A stretch of DNA of 64,000 nucleotides from an uncultured Clostridia bacterium (GCA_934183325.1 CAKPSH010000007.1:1-64000), one strand, 5' to 3'. Numbered from the stretch's first letter, positions 27,028 through 36,555 are shown. Notes: generated by a model not told the origin, from the letters alone. A program made the numbers and translations.

Positions 27028-28132
27028 GTGTTCCTCCTTCTATTTTTCTTTGTTCATTATCTCTTTGTATTTGATAAGAAGCCGCCTTTACCTCTTCCTT
27101 TCTAAATCCAAATTTTTTTGCAAGTGCAATTATACTTTTTTTCAATAACCCATTAGTTTTTTCATCTTTTCCCTTACTAACAGGTTCTGCATCTCTATAT
27201 AACTGTTTTCCTATTAAAATTCTTGCTTCTGCTAACCCATACAGATTTGGATGTGCTGTTAAGAATTCTTCTTTTCCCTCATCTGTTAATCCAGCTGCTA
27301 ATTGTGCAACACACATTTGTCTAGCCTGCAATTTTAAAGATGATTCAGAATCTTCTAAAAATGAAATCATTTGATTTAATTTTGAATCAGAATATCCTCC
27401 TTTTCCAATCAAACCTAAAAGTTCATATATTTCTTGTTCTCTTCTAATATCTTTTGTTGTCATATATATATCTGTTTTTCTTTTCTCACCTGTTTGTATT
27501 ACAGAGTTATATTCATCTTCTGATATTATTACTGCATATCTATCTCCAGCTTCACCTTTACATGATTCATTTAGCAATGTTTCAAATTTTTCTTTATCTA
27601 GATCATCAGCATCTAACACATCTATAATTGGTTTCAATGCTCTTTTATATTCTTCAGTATTTATTATTTCTCCGTTTATTTTACAATAATCAGATTTTTT
27701 TGCTCTAGCCAATGCTATCATATAATCTTCTTTTCTATATTCTAATGCATCTTCTCTACATCCTTCATCCCATTTTATTGGATCTCTTCTATACCCTTCT
27801 GTTGCGACTTTCTTATAATAAAAGTTGTTTCCCTGTTGAAACATTTCCATTAATTGTTGTGCATAAGTTTCATCTCCGTTTATTGCCGCTGTAGCATACA
27901 TTGATCTTACATTTAAGCTTAATCCTTCTTTTACATATTGTTTTATTAAAATATCTCTTGCATCTCTATCTGATAAACTCATTAACATATCAGAAAGCAT
28001 TCTATGAGTTCGATAAAATCCATTTTGACTCCATTCTGAACTTTTATTTTCCTTCTTTTCAGAATGTAATATATATGTATGTAGTTCACTTATATCAGCT
28101 AATAATTTGCTATTTTTTTCAATTTCATTCAT
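27014..28132 (-). CDS. Hypothetical protein, mostly helical
   Basis: A 372-residue cytosolic protein without a signal peptide. Sequences such as MLSDMLMSLSDRDARDILIKQ, AAINGDETYAQQLMEMF and a repeated Leu/Ala helix pattern suggest an alpha-helical repeat (TPR- or HEAT-like) fold; this is inference. No known domain recognised. A GGGAG site precedes the ATG at 28132. It is first of a two-gene unit with the charged protein at 26596. Confidence 0.72.
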   Translation of the reverse strand: MNEIEKNSKLLADISELHTYILHSEKKENKSSEWSQNGFYRTHRMLSDMLMSLSDRDARDILIKQYVKEGLSLNVRSMYATAAINGDETYAQQLMEMFQQGNNFYYKKVATEGYRRDPIKWDEGCREDALEYRKEDYMIALARAKKSDYCKINGEIINTEEYKRALKPIIDVLDADDLDKEKFETLLNESCKGEAGDRYAVIISEDEYNSVIQTGEKRKTDIYMTTKDIRREQEIYELLGLIGKGGYSDSKLNQMISFLEDSESSLKLQARQMCVAQLAAGLTDEGKEEFLTAHPNLYGLAEARILIGKQLYRDAEPVSKGKDEKTNGLLKKSIIALAKKFGFRKEEVKAASYQIQRDNEQRKIEGGTHEQY

Positions 28133-28242
28133 TATGATTCTCCCTTATAATTTATATAGAATATAAAATATATTATAATTCTAATTAAAATTTTTTGCAA
28201 TATTTATACATTTTTGTAATATTTTTGTAATGCTTTTGAAAC

Positions 28243-28280
28243 AAAAAAATGTTAGCAGTACAACCTTACTAACATTTTTA
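28243..28280 (-). terminator. Terminator of the metal ATPase operon
   Basis: AAAAATGTTAG / CTAACATTTTT stem (28243-28253 with 28270-28280), with T-runs. Confidence 0.8.
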
Positions 28281-28284
28281 TATT

Positions 28285-30120
28285 CTAGTTTTTTAAGACT
28301 CTTAAAGCATTAATTATTGCTATTATTGAAACACCAACATCTGCGAATACTGCTTCCCACATTGTAGCCATTCCTATAGCACTTAATACCAAAACTGCAA
28401 TCTTTACAAAAATTGCAAATATAATATTTTCTTTAACAATTCTCATTGTCTTTTTTGATATTTTTATAGCATTAACTATCTTAGATGGTTCATCTGTCAT
28501 AATTACTATATCTGCTGCTTCTACTGCTGCATCAGATCCCAATCCACCCATAGCTATTCCAATATCAGCTAAAGTAAGTACTGGTGCATCATTTATACCA
28601 TCACCTGCAAATACAACTTTCCCTTGTTCACTTTTTTGTTTAAGTAGTTCTTCTACTTTCTTTACTTTTCCGTCTGGTAATAGTTCTGTATATACTGTGT
28701 CCATTTCTAGTTTTTTAGCAACATCTTTTCCTACATTTTCTTTATCACCAGTTAACATTACTGTTTGTTTTATATTGTTTTTCTTTAATTCTTTTATAGC
28801 TTTAAATGAATCATCTTTTATCTTATCTGCTATTAATATATAACCAATATATTCACCATTTCTGGCAACATATAATATAGTTCCAACCTCTACACATTTT
28901 TCAAAATTAATTGAATTTTCATTCATTAATTTTTCATTTCCTACTAAAATCTCTTGATTATCTATTTGAGCTGATATACCTCTTCCAGATAACTCTTGTG
29001 GATTTTTTACTATATTTTCATCAATTTCCTTATTATATGCCTTTTTTATAGATTTTGAAATTGGATGATTTGAATAATTTTCTGCATGTGCTACCAATTT
29101 TAATAGTTCTTCTTCACTTACACCTACTGGTGCTATTTTTTGAACATCAAAAACTCCTTCTGTTAAAGTTCCTGTTTTATCAAATACAACTATCTCTGTT
29201 TGCGCCAAAGCCTCTAAGTAGTTACTTCCTTTTATTAGTATTCCGTCTTTAGATGCTCCTCCAATCCCTCCAAAAAAGCTTAAAGGGATTGATATTACAA
29301 GTGCACATGGACAAGATACTACTAAAAATGATAAAGCTCTATACAGCCAATCTGAAAATGTATTCCATCCTAAAAATATTGGTGGAATTATAGCTATTAT
29401 TACAGCAATAATAACGACTATTGGAGTATAATATTTTGCAAATTTTGTTATAAAGTTCTCTGACTTTGATTTTTTATTACTTGCATTTTCTACTAAATCT
29501 AATATTTTACTTACTGTAGATTCTTCAAATTCTTTTGTAACTTTAATTTTTAATAATCCATTCTGATTAATGCTTCCACTTAATACTTCATCATTTACCT
29601 TAACACTTCTTGGAACAGATTCTCCTGTTAAAGCCATTGTATCTAGCATTGAATTTCCTTCAATAATTATTCCATCTAAAGGTATTTTTTCCCCTGTTTT
29701 AACAACTATTGTTTCTCCTAATTTTACCTCGTCTGGTTCTACCTTTTCTATTTCATTATTTCTAACTACGTTTGCAAAATCAGGTCTTATATCCATTAAA
29801 CTAGCAATTGATTTTCTTGATTTATCAACTGCATAGCTTTGAAACAATTCTCCTACTTGATAAAAAAGCATAACTGCAACTGCTTCTGGAAATTCATTAA
29901 TTCCAAATGCTCCTATTGTTGCTACTGTCATAAGAAAATTTTCATCAAATACTTTCCCTTTAAATATATTTCTTATTGCTTTTTTTACTATATCTAATCC
30001 CACTATAATATAACTAATTATATAAATAGCATCTGTAATATAAACATTGTTAAAAGGTACCACCATTGCAATAATAAATAAAATAAATGCTATTACTATT
30101 TTAATTGCCCTTTTTTTCAC
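28285..30120 (-). CDS. Heavy-metal P1B-type ATPase (Zn/Cd/Pb-type exporter)
   Basis: A 611-residue metal-transporting P-type ATPase. Visible are the SCPCALV metal-binding helix (about 268-274), the phosphorylation motif DKTGTLT (about 311-317), MLTGDKE and GDGINDAP, so the enzyme is complete. It lacks its own N-terminal HMA domain; one is supplied by the separate 73-residue gene 19 bp upstream. The CPC motif and the CadC-type regulator suggest zinc/cadmium/lead export. GTG start at 30120, 8 nt after AGGAGG; ends in TAG. Confidence 0.94.
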   Translation of the reverse strand: MKKRAIKIVIAFILFIIAMVVPFNNVYITDAIYIISYIIVGLDIVKKAIRNIFKGKVFDENFLMTVATIGAFGINEFPEAVAVMLFYQVGELFQSYAVDKSRKSIASLMDIRPDFANVVRNNEIEKVEPDEVKLGETIVVKTGEKIPLDGIIIEGNSMLDTMALTGESVPRSVKVNDEVLSGSINQNGLLKIKVTKEFEESTVSKILDLVENASNKKSKSENFITKFAKYYTPIVVIIAVIIAIIPPIFLGWNTFSDWLYRALSFLVVSCPCALVISIPLSFFGGIGGASKDGILIKGSNYLEALAQTEIVVFDKTGTLTEGVFDVQKIAPVGVSEEELLKLVAHAENYSNHPISKSIKKAYNKEIDENIVKNPQELSGRGISAQIDNQEILVGNEKLMNENSINFEKCVEVGTILYVARNGEYIGYILIADKIKDDSFKAIKELKKNNIKQTVMLTGDKENVGKDVAKKLEMDTVYTELLPDGKVKKVEELLKQKSEQGKVVFAGDGINDAPVLTLADIGIAMGGLGSDAAVEAADIVIMTDEPSKIVNAIKISKKTMRIVKENIIFAIFVKIAVLVLSAIGMATMWEAVFADVGVSIIAIINALRVLKN

Positions 30121-30139
30121 TTTATTTTCCTCCTATGTT

Positions 30140-30361
30140 TTACATTTCCTCTATTGTAGCATCTGGTTCTTCTTTCTTTACAGCTTTTCTTACTTTTTCC
30201 ATTACTTCGTCTTTTCTATCGTCAGCACATTCTATAACCATTCTTTCTGTCATAAAACTAATTGACGCATTATCGACTCCATCAATTTTTTGAATTGCTA
30301 ATTCTAGTTGTGCAGCACAATTTGCACAATCAATTCCCTTTATTTTAAATTTCATTTTCAT
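30140..30361 (-). CDS. Heavy-metal-associated (HMA) domain protein
   Basis: A 73-residue ferredoxin-like metal-binding domain with the GIDCANCA motif (CxxC at residues 11 and 14). It probably delivers metal ions to the adjacent ATPase, in effect a detached N-terminal domain. Second gene of the ArsR-HMA-ATPase operon. SD AAAGGAG is upstream of the ATG at 30361. Confidence 0.92.
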   Translation of the reverse strand: MKMKFKIKGIDCANCAAQLELAIQKIDGVDNASISFMTERMVIECADDRKDEVMEKVRKAVKKEEPDATIEEM

Positions 30362-30379
30362 AAAACTTCACTCCTTTTT

Positions 30380-30742
30380 CTATCTTCTATGTTCTATATG
30401 CTCTATTCCAACTTCAAATACTTCTTTTACATGTTCATCATCTAACATGTAAAAAACTTCTTTTCCTTTTTTTCTACACTTCACAACTCCACTTCTTCTA
30501 AGTGTTCCTAATTGATGAGATATAGATGATTTACTCATTCCTAATATATTTGCAATATCACATACACATAGTTCATTTTTATCTAATGCATATAAAATTT
30601 TAACTCTTGTTGTATCTCCTAAAATTTTAAAAAATTCTGCTAATTTATTAAGTATTTCTTCATCTTCCATTTCATTCTTAGTTTTATTTACTAAGTCCTC
30701 ATGTATTATATTACAATCACATATAAATTCGTTCCTTGACAC
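30380..30742 (-). CDS. ArsR/SmtB-family metal-sensing repressor (CadC-like)
   Basis: A 120-residue winged-helix repressor. The alpha-3 metal site ELCVCD (about 56-61) and the N-terminal CDC (about 8-10) match the alpha3N Cd/Pb/Zn sites of CadC. The recognition helix is SKSSISHQLGTLR. GTG start at 30742 after GAGGAGG. It heads the operon and faces a 53-bp inverted-repeat operator overlapping the promoter. Metal binding should release the operator; this is inferred from the family. Confidence 0.93.
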   Translation of the reverse strand: MSRNEFICDCNIIHEDLVNKTKNEMEDEEILNKLAEFFKILGDTTRVKILYALDKNELCVCDIANILGMSKSSISHQLGTLRRSGVVKCRKKGKEVFYMLDDEHVKEVFEVGIEHIEHRR

Positions 30743-30770
30743 ATTTTCCTCCTCTCATTATCCTTAGTAC

Positions 30771-30829
30771 AGTTGAGTATTTGTTCAACTATATTTATAT
30801 TATAGTTGAACAGATACTCAACTGTCAAT
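30771..30829 (-). promoter_or_regulatory. Promoter with nested ArsR/CadC operator
   Basis: The minus-strand promoter has TTGACA (about 30824-30829), an 18-bp spacer and TATAAT (about 30800-30805). A near-perfect 23-bp inverted repeat (30771-30793 with 30801-30823) covers the spacer and the start site. Each arm contains TGAACAGATACTCA or TGAGTATTTGTTCA, close to the SmtB/CadC half-site pair TGAAC-A-N-N-T-ATTCA. Two dimers could therefore bind. Confidence 0.85.
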
Positions 30830-30850
30830 GGTTTTATGAAAAAATTACAA

Positions 30851-30882
30851 AAAAAGTCACAGCAAAAGCTGTGACTTTTTAT
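30851..30882 (-). terminator. Terminator of hup
   Basis: AAAAAGTCACAG / CTGTGACTTTTT perfect stem with a 6-nt loop, directly after the hup stop codon. Confidence 0.88.
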
Positions 30883-30896
30883 ATTTTTAATCTTAA

Positions 30897-31175
30897 TTAA
30901 CCATTGTTAACTAATTCTTTTAAAGCTTTTCCTGCTTTGAAAGCTGGTGCTTTTGATGCAGGTATTTTTATTTCTTCTTTAGTTCTAGGGTTTCTACCTT
31001 TTCTAGCTGCTTTTTTTCTTGTTTCAAAAGAACCAAAACCAACTAATTGTACTTTTTCTCCTTTAACTAAAGCTTCAGCTATAACATCTGTAAAAGCATT
31101 TACATTAGCTTCTGCACTTTTCTTTGTTTCTCCTGTTTTTGCAGCTATGGCTGCGATTAATTCAGATTTGTTCAT
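30897..31175 (-). CDS. hup: DNA-binding protein HU
   Basis: A 92-residue histone-like protein that bends and compacts DNA. It begins [22 protein letters not shown], has [18 protein letters not shown] in the beta arm and ends KALKELVN. Length and sequence are standard. AGGAGG is 9 nt before the ATG. Single gene with a strong terminator. Confidence 0.97.
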   Translation of the reverse strand: MNKSELIAAIAAKTGETKKSAEANVNAFTDVIAEALVKGEKVQLVGFGSFETRKKAARKGRNPRTKEEIKIPASKAPAFKAGKALKELVNNG

Positions 31176-31338
31176 CTTTATTACCTCCTAAATGTTCGTA
31201 TGTAGACTTTTATTATCTACTCCTATAAATGATTATTCGTCAATTTCATACAAAATCCTTCTTTTTTTTTCGTGATTTTTTTGTTTTTTCTTAGAAACAT
31301 CTTGTATTTCAGTTTTATTGTCTTTTTTATACAATATT

Positions 31339-32979
31339 TTATTCAACTTCTTTTGCATATATACCAAGCTTTTCAAGCATTTTTACTATTTTAGTTCCAT
31401 AAGGAATCATTTTTATTTCTTCCTTAGATAAAATCTTAAGTGCAACTACAGCTAATAAATATATAATTATTGCAAATACTATTGCTATTATTGTTGCAAT
31501 TCTTGTAGAAATTATACCTGATAAAATAAAATATAAATAATATGAGCATATTCCCATTATTGCTGTTGCAATTATAGGTTTTATTACACATTTTCCAAAT
31601 TTCAAATCCAATTTTATAGTTTTGGCTAAAACTATGTAACTTAATCCAAATGCAACAATATTATTTACAATAGAAGCAATTGTTGCTCCATATACTCCTA
31701 TTTCTGGAATTGGTATTAATTTTATATTCATAAATAATTTCACTAACAAACCAATAGTAGAGGTTATTGCTGGTACCATTATTTTTCCTAAGCCTTGTAA
31801 TGCACCATTTACCGTTTGAGCCAGTACCGAAAATATTATTGTTACAGCTGTAACTTGTAATAATAATGCACCATTTGTTGCATTTGGGAATAATAATCCT
31901 ATAATTTGTTCAGAAAATACCATCATTCCTATTGTACATGGAAGTCCTATTAATATTGAAACCAATATTGAAAAAGATATTCTTTTTCCTGCATTTTCTT
32001 TTTCACCTTTTGCAATAGCTGATGATACATAAGGAACTAATGCTGTTGCAAAGGCAATATTAAATGATAATGGTAAAGTTGTTAATGTATCTACTTTTCC
32101 ACTTAATATTCCATATTGTGCTTTTGCTTCTGCTTCTGATAAAAATTTTTTTAAGCCTCTAACTACTGTTATTGAATCTATATTTTTATTTAATGTTGAC
32201 ATTATTGCACTTAAGGTTATTGGTGTTGATACAAATAAAATTTTCTTAACTAGAGTTAAAACACTTTCTTTTTTGTAATTTACAGAATTTTTTATTTCCT
32301 CTGCAATACCTTTCTTATAAATATTATAGTATAAAGTTAAATATCCAAAACTTAATAATACAGATAATGTAGTAGCTAAATTTGCTCCTGCTGACATTAA
32401 GGCTGTATTTAAATTAGTCGTAAATCCTACTATTTCTACTACTACAATTGTTAATATTGTTTTGAAAACTTGTTCTAATGTTTGAGATTTTGCTGTTACA
32501 GATATTTTCTCTCTTCCATTAAAATATCCTCTCATAACTGATGCAATTGTTACAAAAAATACTGATGGTGATAATGCAACAAGTGTCATTTCTGCTTCTG
32601 GGATTTGTAAAATTACTGATGAAATATAACCTGCACCCACAAATAAGATCATTGTTCCAATGAATCCTATAATTCCAAAAGTTAATAATGATACTTTAAA
32701 AATTCTATGTGCACCTTTGCTGTCTCCTACAACTACCCTTTCAGAAACTAATTTTGATATTGCATTTGGAACACCTATCGACGATATTGTAAGCAATAAT
32801 GCATAAATTTGGTATCCACCACTCCTAATTGCATTTCCTGTATCTCCAAATCCTTCTTTGTTTGTAAGATAAATTTGATAAACAAGACCTAACAATTTAA
32901 TAAGAAGTTGTGAAACCATTAAAATCAAGACACTTTGCATGAAACCTTCTTTTTTGTTTCTTTTTTCTGTTTTCTCCAT
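31339..32979 (-). CDS. SpoVB/MurJ-like polysaccharide or lipid flippase (MOP superfamily)
   Basis: A 546-residue integral membrane protein with about 14 hydrophobic helices. It belongs to the polysaccharide biosynthesis/SpoVB branch of the MATE-MVF-like superfamily: note QSVLILMVSQLLIKLLGLVYQ at the start and MRGYFNGREKISVTAKSQTLEQV near 160. Members flip lipid-linked cell-wall or polysaccharide precursors; the substrate here is not determinable. I start at ATG 32979 (MEKTEKRNKKEG), 7 nt after GAAGGG; the ATG 15 bp upstream is less well spaced. Monocistronic. Confidence 0.9.
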   Translation of the reverse strand: MEKTEKRNKKEGFMQSVLILMVSQLLIKLLGLVYQIYLTNKEGFGDTGNAIRSGGYQIYALLLTISSIGVPNAISKLVSERVVVGDSKGAHRIFKVSLLTFGIIGFIGTMILFVGAGYISSVILQIPEAEMTLVALSPSVFFVTIASVMRGYFNGREKISVTAKSQTLEQVFKTILTIVVVEIVGFTTNLNTALMSAGANLATTLSVLLSFGYLTLYYNIYKKGIAEEIKNSVNYKKESVLTLVKKILFVSTPITLSAIMSTLNKNIDSITVVRGLKKFLSEAEAKAQYGILSGKVDTLTTLPLSFNIAFATALVPYVSSAIAKGEKENAGKRISFSILVSILIGLPCTIGMMVFSEQIIGLLFPNATNGALLLQVTAVTIIFSVLAQTVNGALQGLGKIMVPAITSTIGLLVKLFMNIKLIPIPEIGVYGATIASIVNNIVAFGLSYIVLAKTIKLDLKFGKCVIKPIIATAIMGICSYYLYFILSGIISTRIATIIAIVFAIIIYLLAVVALKILSKEEIKMIPYGTKIVKMLEKLGIYAKEVE

Positions 32980-33060
32980 ATTCCTTCCCTTCATTCTTAT
33001 GTTTTGATTTTACTATTATATTATTAACTTTATTTTTTATCAATAATTTATAAAAATTCT

Positions 33061-33180
33061 TTTATACTTGCTCCAAGAACAAAAGCGGACATTAATAACA
33101 TTTCTACTAATTAAGGAATTTTTAAGTCCGCGTCTTTGTTCTCGTGCCAAAATTACTATGTAATTTTGTGTACAATGTAT
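33061..33180. other. Structured intergenic segment, possible small RNA
   Basis: Slightly G+C-richer block with a long-range inverted repeat: AGAACAAA (33076-33083) with TTTGTTCT (33135-33142), and CGGAC (33086-33090) with GTCCG (33126-33130). I could not place a convincing promoter or ORF. It may be a decayed cassette or a small RNA. Confidence 0.35.
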
Positions 33181-33184
33181 TTTA

Positions 33185-33218
33185 TATACTAAAAAGTTCA
33201 GAGAACTTTCTTAGTATA
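33185..33218. repeat. Perfect palindromic hairpin next to repeat R3
   Basis: TATACTAA-AAAGTTC-(AGA)-GAACTTT-c-TTAGTATA, a 15-bp stem with one bulged C, ending 2 bp before R3. A degenerate relative is at 13862-13897. Confidence 0.6.
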
Positions 33219-33220
33219 TA

Positions 33221-33339
33221 AAAAACAAGAATAACATTTTCTAAGTGCCAAAGGCACATAAGAAAATTTAATTCTTCCATAATTATCTTCTAAGGAAACT
33301 CTCTATTTCATAGATGACTTTCCTAAGAATATAAAAAAA
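33221..33339 (+). repeat. Dispersed two-hairpin repeat, copy R3 (full length)
   Basis: 119-bp copy, differing from R2 by a single visible base (CTCTCTATT for CTCACTATT). Its right end abuts the U-tract of the cassette I terminator. Confidence 0.93.
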
Positions 33340-33380
33340 GACAACAGCAGTGGCTAAACAATCCACTGCTGTTATCTTTT
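33340..33380 (-). terminator. Terminator of cassette I
   Basis: AACAGCAGTGG (33343-33353) pairs with CCACTGCTGTT (33363-33373). On the minus strand a T-run follows, continuous with repeat R3. Confidence 0.9.
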
Positions 33381-34052
33381 TTAATGTTTCTTTATTACTG
33401 TCTCGTATCCTAAATCATAAAGTTTATTAAATCTCTCCCACAAAATCGCTGACGCAAAATACGAAATGATCAAAATACAATTTAATGTTACCTCTCCCTG
33501 TTTTAGTACAGTTGTTAGCACAATTGGGATATACCACAAAATGTTAATCACTCCTGAGGTTACAAATGTTGTAAGCATAACATCAGTTCTTATTTCGTAA
33601 GAAGGCTCAGCAACCGTACACACCCATGTAGCTTTTCTTTCTTTACTTATGATGCTTGATAGCGCAATCGCTACACCAATCATAACCGTTTTGTTATATT
33701 TAGTTATATTTTCACTGATACTTCTCATTATTAAACTAAATACTACAGACCCCATCATAACACATTGAAAATACTGTATTTTCTTACCTAACAATTCGTC
33801 TACCTTTATTCCAAAGCTAAAAGTTAAAATAGAAATAAGATAAATTGCATAAAACAAGCAAAAATTATTTCTATCCCCAACATACATTCTCAGATACTGT
33901 GCTCCTACAATTGTGTATTCAGATTTGCTTTTTTCCATTGCAAAACATATAACTTGAATTAAATCAGAAAAAAGTATGTGCATTAGTTTTGCAAAGAAAT
34001 AAGTGTAAATCACCCGCTGAAGATTGCTAAAGAACCATTTTTGTTTCTGCAT
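33381..34052 (-). CDS. Cassette I: multi-pass membrane protein, unknown
   Basis: A 223-residue protein with about five to six hydrophobic helices, for example FCLFYAIYLISILTFSFGI and NILWYIPIVLTTVL. No recognised family. The ORF extends 5 codons further, but GGAGG (about 34059-34063) is correctly spaced only for the ATG at 34052. The composition is less A+T-rich than flanking host genes. It is a separate transcription unit with a TTGACA-17-TATAAT promoter and an 11-bp terminator, the same plan as the other cassettes. Confidence 0.75.
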   Translation of the reverse strand: MQKQKWFFSNLQRVIYTYFFAKLMHILFSDLIQVICFAMEKSKSEYTIVGAQYLRMYVGDRNNFCLFYAIYLISILTFSFGIKVDELLGKKIQYFQCVMMGSVVFSLIMRSISENITKYNKTVMIGVAIALSSIISKERKATWVCTVAEPSYEIRTDVMLTTFVTSGVINILWYIPIVLTTVLKQGEVTLNCILIISYFASAILWERFNKLYDLGYETVIKKH

Positions 34053-34083
34053 TAGGAAGTCCTCCATTTCTTTTAGTTCTTAT

Positions 34084-34112
34084 ATTATATACTTTTTAAT
34101 TAATTATGTCAA
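34084..34112 (-). promoter_or_regulatory. Promoter of cassette I
   Basis: TTGACA (34107-34112), 17-bp spacer, TATAAT (34084-34089) on the minus strand. Confidence 0.88.
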
Positions 34113-34203
34113 TTAGCAGAATATTATTATTATATTTTGTAACAATTTTGTCTTAACACTTGTTTTTTTCTATAATTTATGGGATAATATATGAAGTAAA
34201 ATT

Positions 34204-36504
34204 TTGTTGAAAGTGGTGGGAATTTTGAAATATATAGACAAATTTCTAAAAATATTAAAAACAGATAGAAATACTTTTTTTACATATGTACTAACATTAA
34301 TATCAATATATATAGCAATTGATAGAGTAGTTGAGTTACTATTCCTATGTTTAACAGGTATTTCTGTATCATATTGGGGACCGATAGCATATACAATTGC
34401 ATTTGCCTGTCCTGTATTTGCATTTTTGTTTTCATTTTCATCTAAGTTTGTTAAGGATACAACTCAAAAATTTGCATTTACAATTTTGTATATTATTATG
34501 TTATATATAATGGCTATTTCAATGTTTGTTCAATGGTTTAACCAGGCTGGTTGGTTGCTTTTACTTTCTGTACCAAATTATGCAGAAATTGTTACAAATT
34601 TTTATCCTGAAGTAAAAAGAGCTTTTTGTGCAATAGCAATATATCTACCAGTAACTACATTTTTCTCATTATTCTGGTTTATATATACAGAGTTAAATGA
34701 TACTCCTTTAGAGTATCAATCTATAATGGACTATACTGGACTTGATATTTCTAAGAAGCCTGAAAAACTTGGACCTTATGCATATGAAATTGCTTTTGGA
34801 ACTGACTATGAAACAGGAGCTCCTGCAAAAATAGTTGATGTAAGAAGATATGAGCCTACATTTATATGTGGAACATCAGGAACAGGAAAAACTTCCCTTG
34901 TTTTTGAACCCATGATTGCTCATGATATAAAACAAAAAAGTTTCTTTAAAGAATCTTCTAAAGCTTTAGGTTATGTTGCTTTAAAAACAGGTCTTGCATC
35001 ACTAAGCTGTCCTTATGATAATGAATATTTAAATAAAAATTTCAATCTTAATATGTTAACAATAAATGATGGAAAAGAAAAATTATATAAAGCATATATG
35101 CATAAAATGCTTTTAAATGAAAATTCATTAGTTTATAGAGATTTAGGAATAACCTTTCTTTCTCCAGACTATGAAGCAACCTCTCACATGATGGATGTTG
35201 CAGATAATTTTAATATTCCTTATACATTAGTTGATCCATCAAATTCAAAATCAGCTGGTATAAATCCATTTGCTTATGGTTCTCCTGAAGAAGTTGCTGT
35301 AGTAATCTCTACAATATTATCTAATACATACTTTTCATTACATCCAACACCAGAAGAAGCTTATGCACAAAATCTTTCTTCTCAAGCTGTTGAAAATTTA
35401 TCTATTTTATTAAGCGAAATGTATCCAAGATTACATGATGGTGCACTGGCAAATATTGAAGATATTCTAGATATGCTTAATAATTTTGATTTAATATTAG
35501 ATTTATGTAAAAAGGTAGAAGAAATACCTGAGTTAGCCGTAAAATATAAATTACAATTAAACTATTTTAGAAAATATTTTGCTCCAGGTGATTTTATTCA
35601 ACAAACAGAATCATCAATATATTCTGCAATAAATCAATTAGATAGTATTTTAAGAATGAGTGGTTTGAGAAATATTTTATGTAATAGAACTAATAATATA
35701 AATTTTGAGGATGCTTTAAAAAATGGTGAACTTATATTTGTATGTACAAGACGTGGAGATTTAGGCCCTATGCTTCATAAAGCTTTTGGATTATTCTTTA
35801 TATTATCAATGCAATATGCTGTATTAAAAAGACCTGGAAATGAAAATACTCGTATTCCAAACTTTTTATACATTGATGAATTTTCAGACTTTATATGTAA
35901 AAATACTTTACCTCTATTTACAATGTATAGAAAATATAGAGTTGGAACCATTATATCTACTCAAAATATAGATCAATTAGATGCATTTGAAGGCTCTAAA
36001 CAAACAATTCTTGCTAATTGTACAACTAAAATGGTATTTGGAAATAATAGTCCTAAAGATAATGAATTCTGGTCTAAAGAACTTGGATATAAGAAGAAAT
36101 GGTTAATGAGTGTTGACTATCATCTTGAGCCTGGAAATAATCATTCTAGTGACCTAAAAGGTGCTAAATGGGATTGGACACCTTACTTTAAACCTGAAGC
36201 AATTCAAAACTTTAAGTTTAAAATTGCTGGATTTAAGTCTAAAGATGAAAAAGGAAAAACCTATGCAGCTAAGGTTACATTAAATTTCTTGGACTCTGAA
36301 TATAAGGAACCTCATTCTTCAAAGACATATGATTTCAGTAAATATAATTCATCAACTGTTGCTGATCAAAATACTCATTCCAAAAATGATTATGGGCTTT
36401 CATATGATAACGGCTCAGATCCAATTCAAGCAGATCCAAATTTATTATTTCACAACGATGATGCAATAATATTCGATATAAATAAGCATAATAATAATAA
36501 TTAA
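34204..36504 (+). CDS. VirD4/TraG-like type IV coupling ATPase
   Basis: A 766-residue protein with four or five N-terminal membrane helices (residues 20-165) followed by a cytoplasmic motor. Walker A CGTSGTGKTS is near 221, Walker B FLYIDEFSD near 555, and the STQNIDQLD sensor-like motif about 30 residues later. This order matches the TraG/TraD/VirD4 coupling proteins that feed DNA or protein to type IV secretion channels. No relaxase or channel genes are adjacent. The start is uncertain: only TTG/GTG codons are available (34204-34225), and GGTGGG favours the TTG at 34225. Its terminator is at 36511. Confidence 0.85.
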   Translation: MLKVVGILKYIDKFLKILKTDRNTFFTYVLTLISIYIAIDRVVELLFLCLTGISVSYWGPIAYTIAFACPVFAFLFSFSSKFVKDTTQKFAFTILYIIMLYIMAISMFVQWFNQAGWLLLLSVPNYAEIVTNFYPEVKRAFCAIAIYLPVTTFFSLFWFIYTELNDTPLEYQSIMDYTGLDISKKPEKLGPYAYEIAFGTDYETGAPAKIVDVRRYEPTFICGTSGTGKTSLVFEPMIAHDIKQKSFFKESSKALGYVALKTGLASLSCPYDNEYLNKNFNLNMLTINDGKEKLYKAYMHKMLLNENSLVYRDLGITFLSPDYEATSHMMDVADNFNIPYTLVDPSNSKSAGINPFAYGSPEEVAVVISTILSNTYFSLHPTPEEAYAQNLSSQAVENLSILLSEMYPRLHDGALANIEDILDMLNNFDLILDLCKKVEEIPELAVKYKLQLNYFRKYFAPGDFIQQTESSIYSAINQLDSILRMSGLRNILCNRTNNINFEDALKNGELIFVCTRRGDLGPMLHKAFGLFFILSMQYAVLKRPGNENTRIPNFLYIDEFSDFICKNTLPLFTMYRKYRVGTIISTQNIDQLDAFEGSKQTILANCTTKMVFGNNSPKDNEFWSKELGYKKKWLMSVDYHLEPGNNHSSDLKGAKWDWTPYFKPEAIQNFKFKIAGFKSKDEKGKTYAAKVTLNFLDSEYKEPHSSKTYDFSKYNSSTVADQNTHSKNDYGLSYDNGSDPIQADPNLLFHNDDAIIFDINKHNNNN

Positions 36505-36510
36505 CTAAAA

Positions 36511-36548
36511 TAAGAACTATAATCCTTAAAGGATTATAGTTCTTTTAA
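36511..36548 (+). terminator. Terminator of the coupling ATPase gene
   Basis: GAACTATAATCC / GGATTATAGTTC stem, then TTTT. Confidence 0.85.
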
Positions 36549-36555
36549 AAATGTA

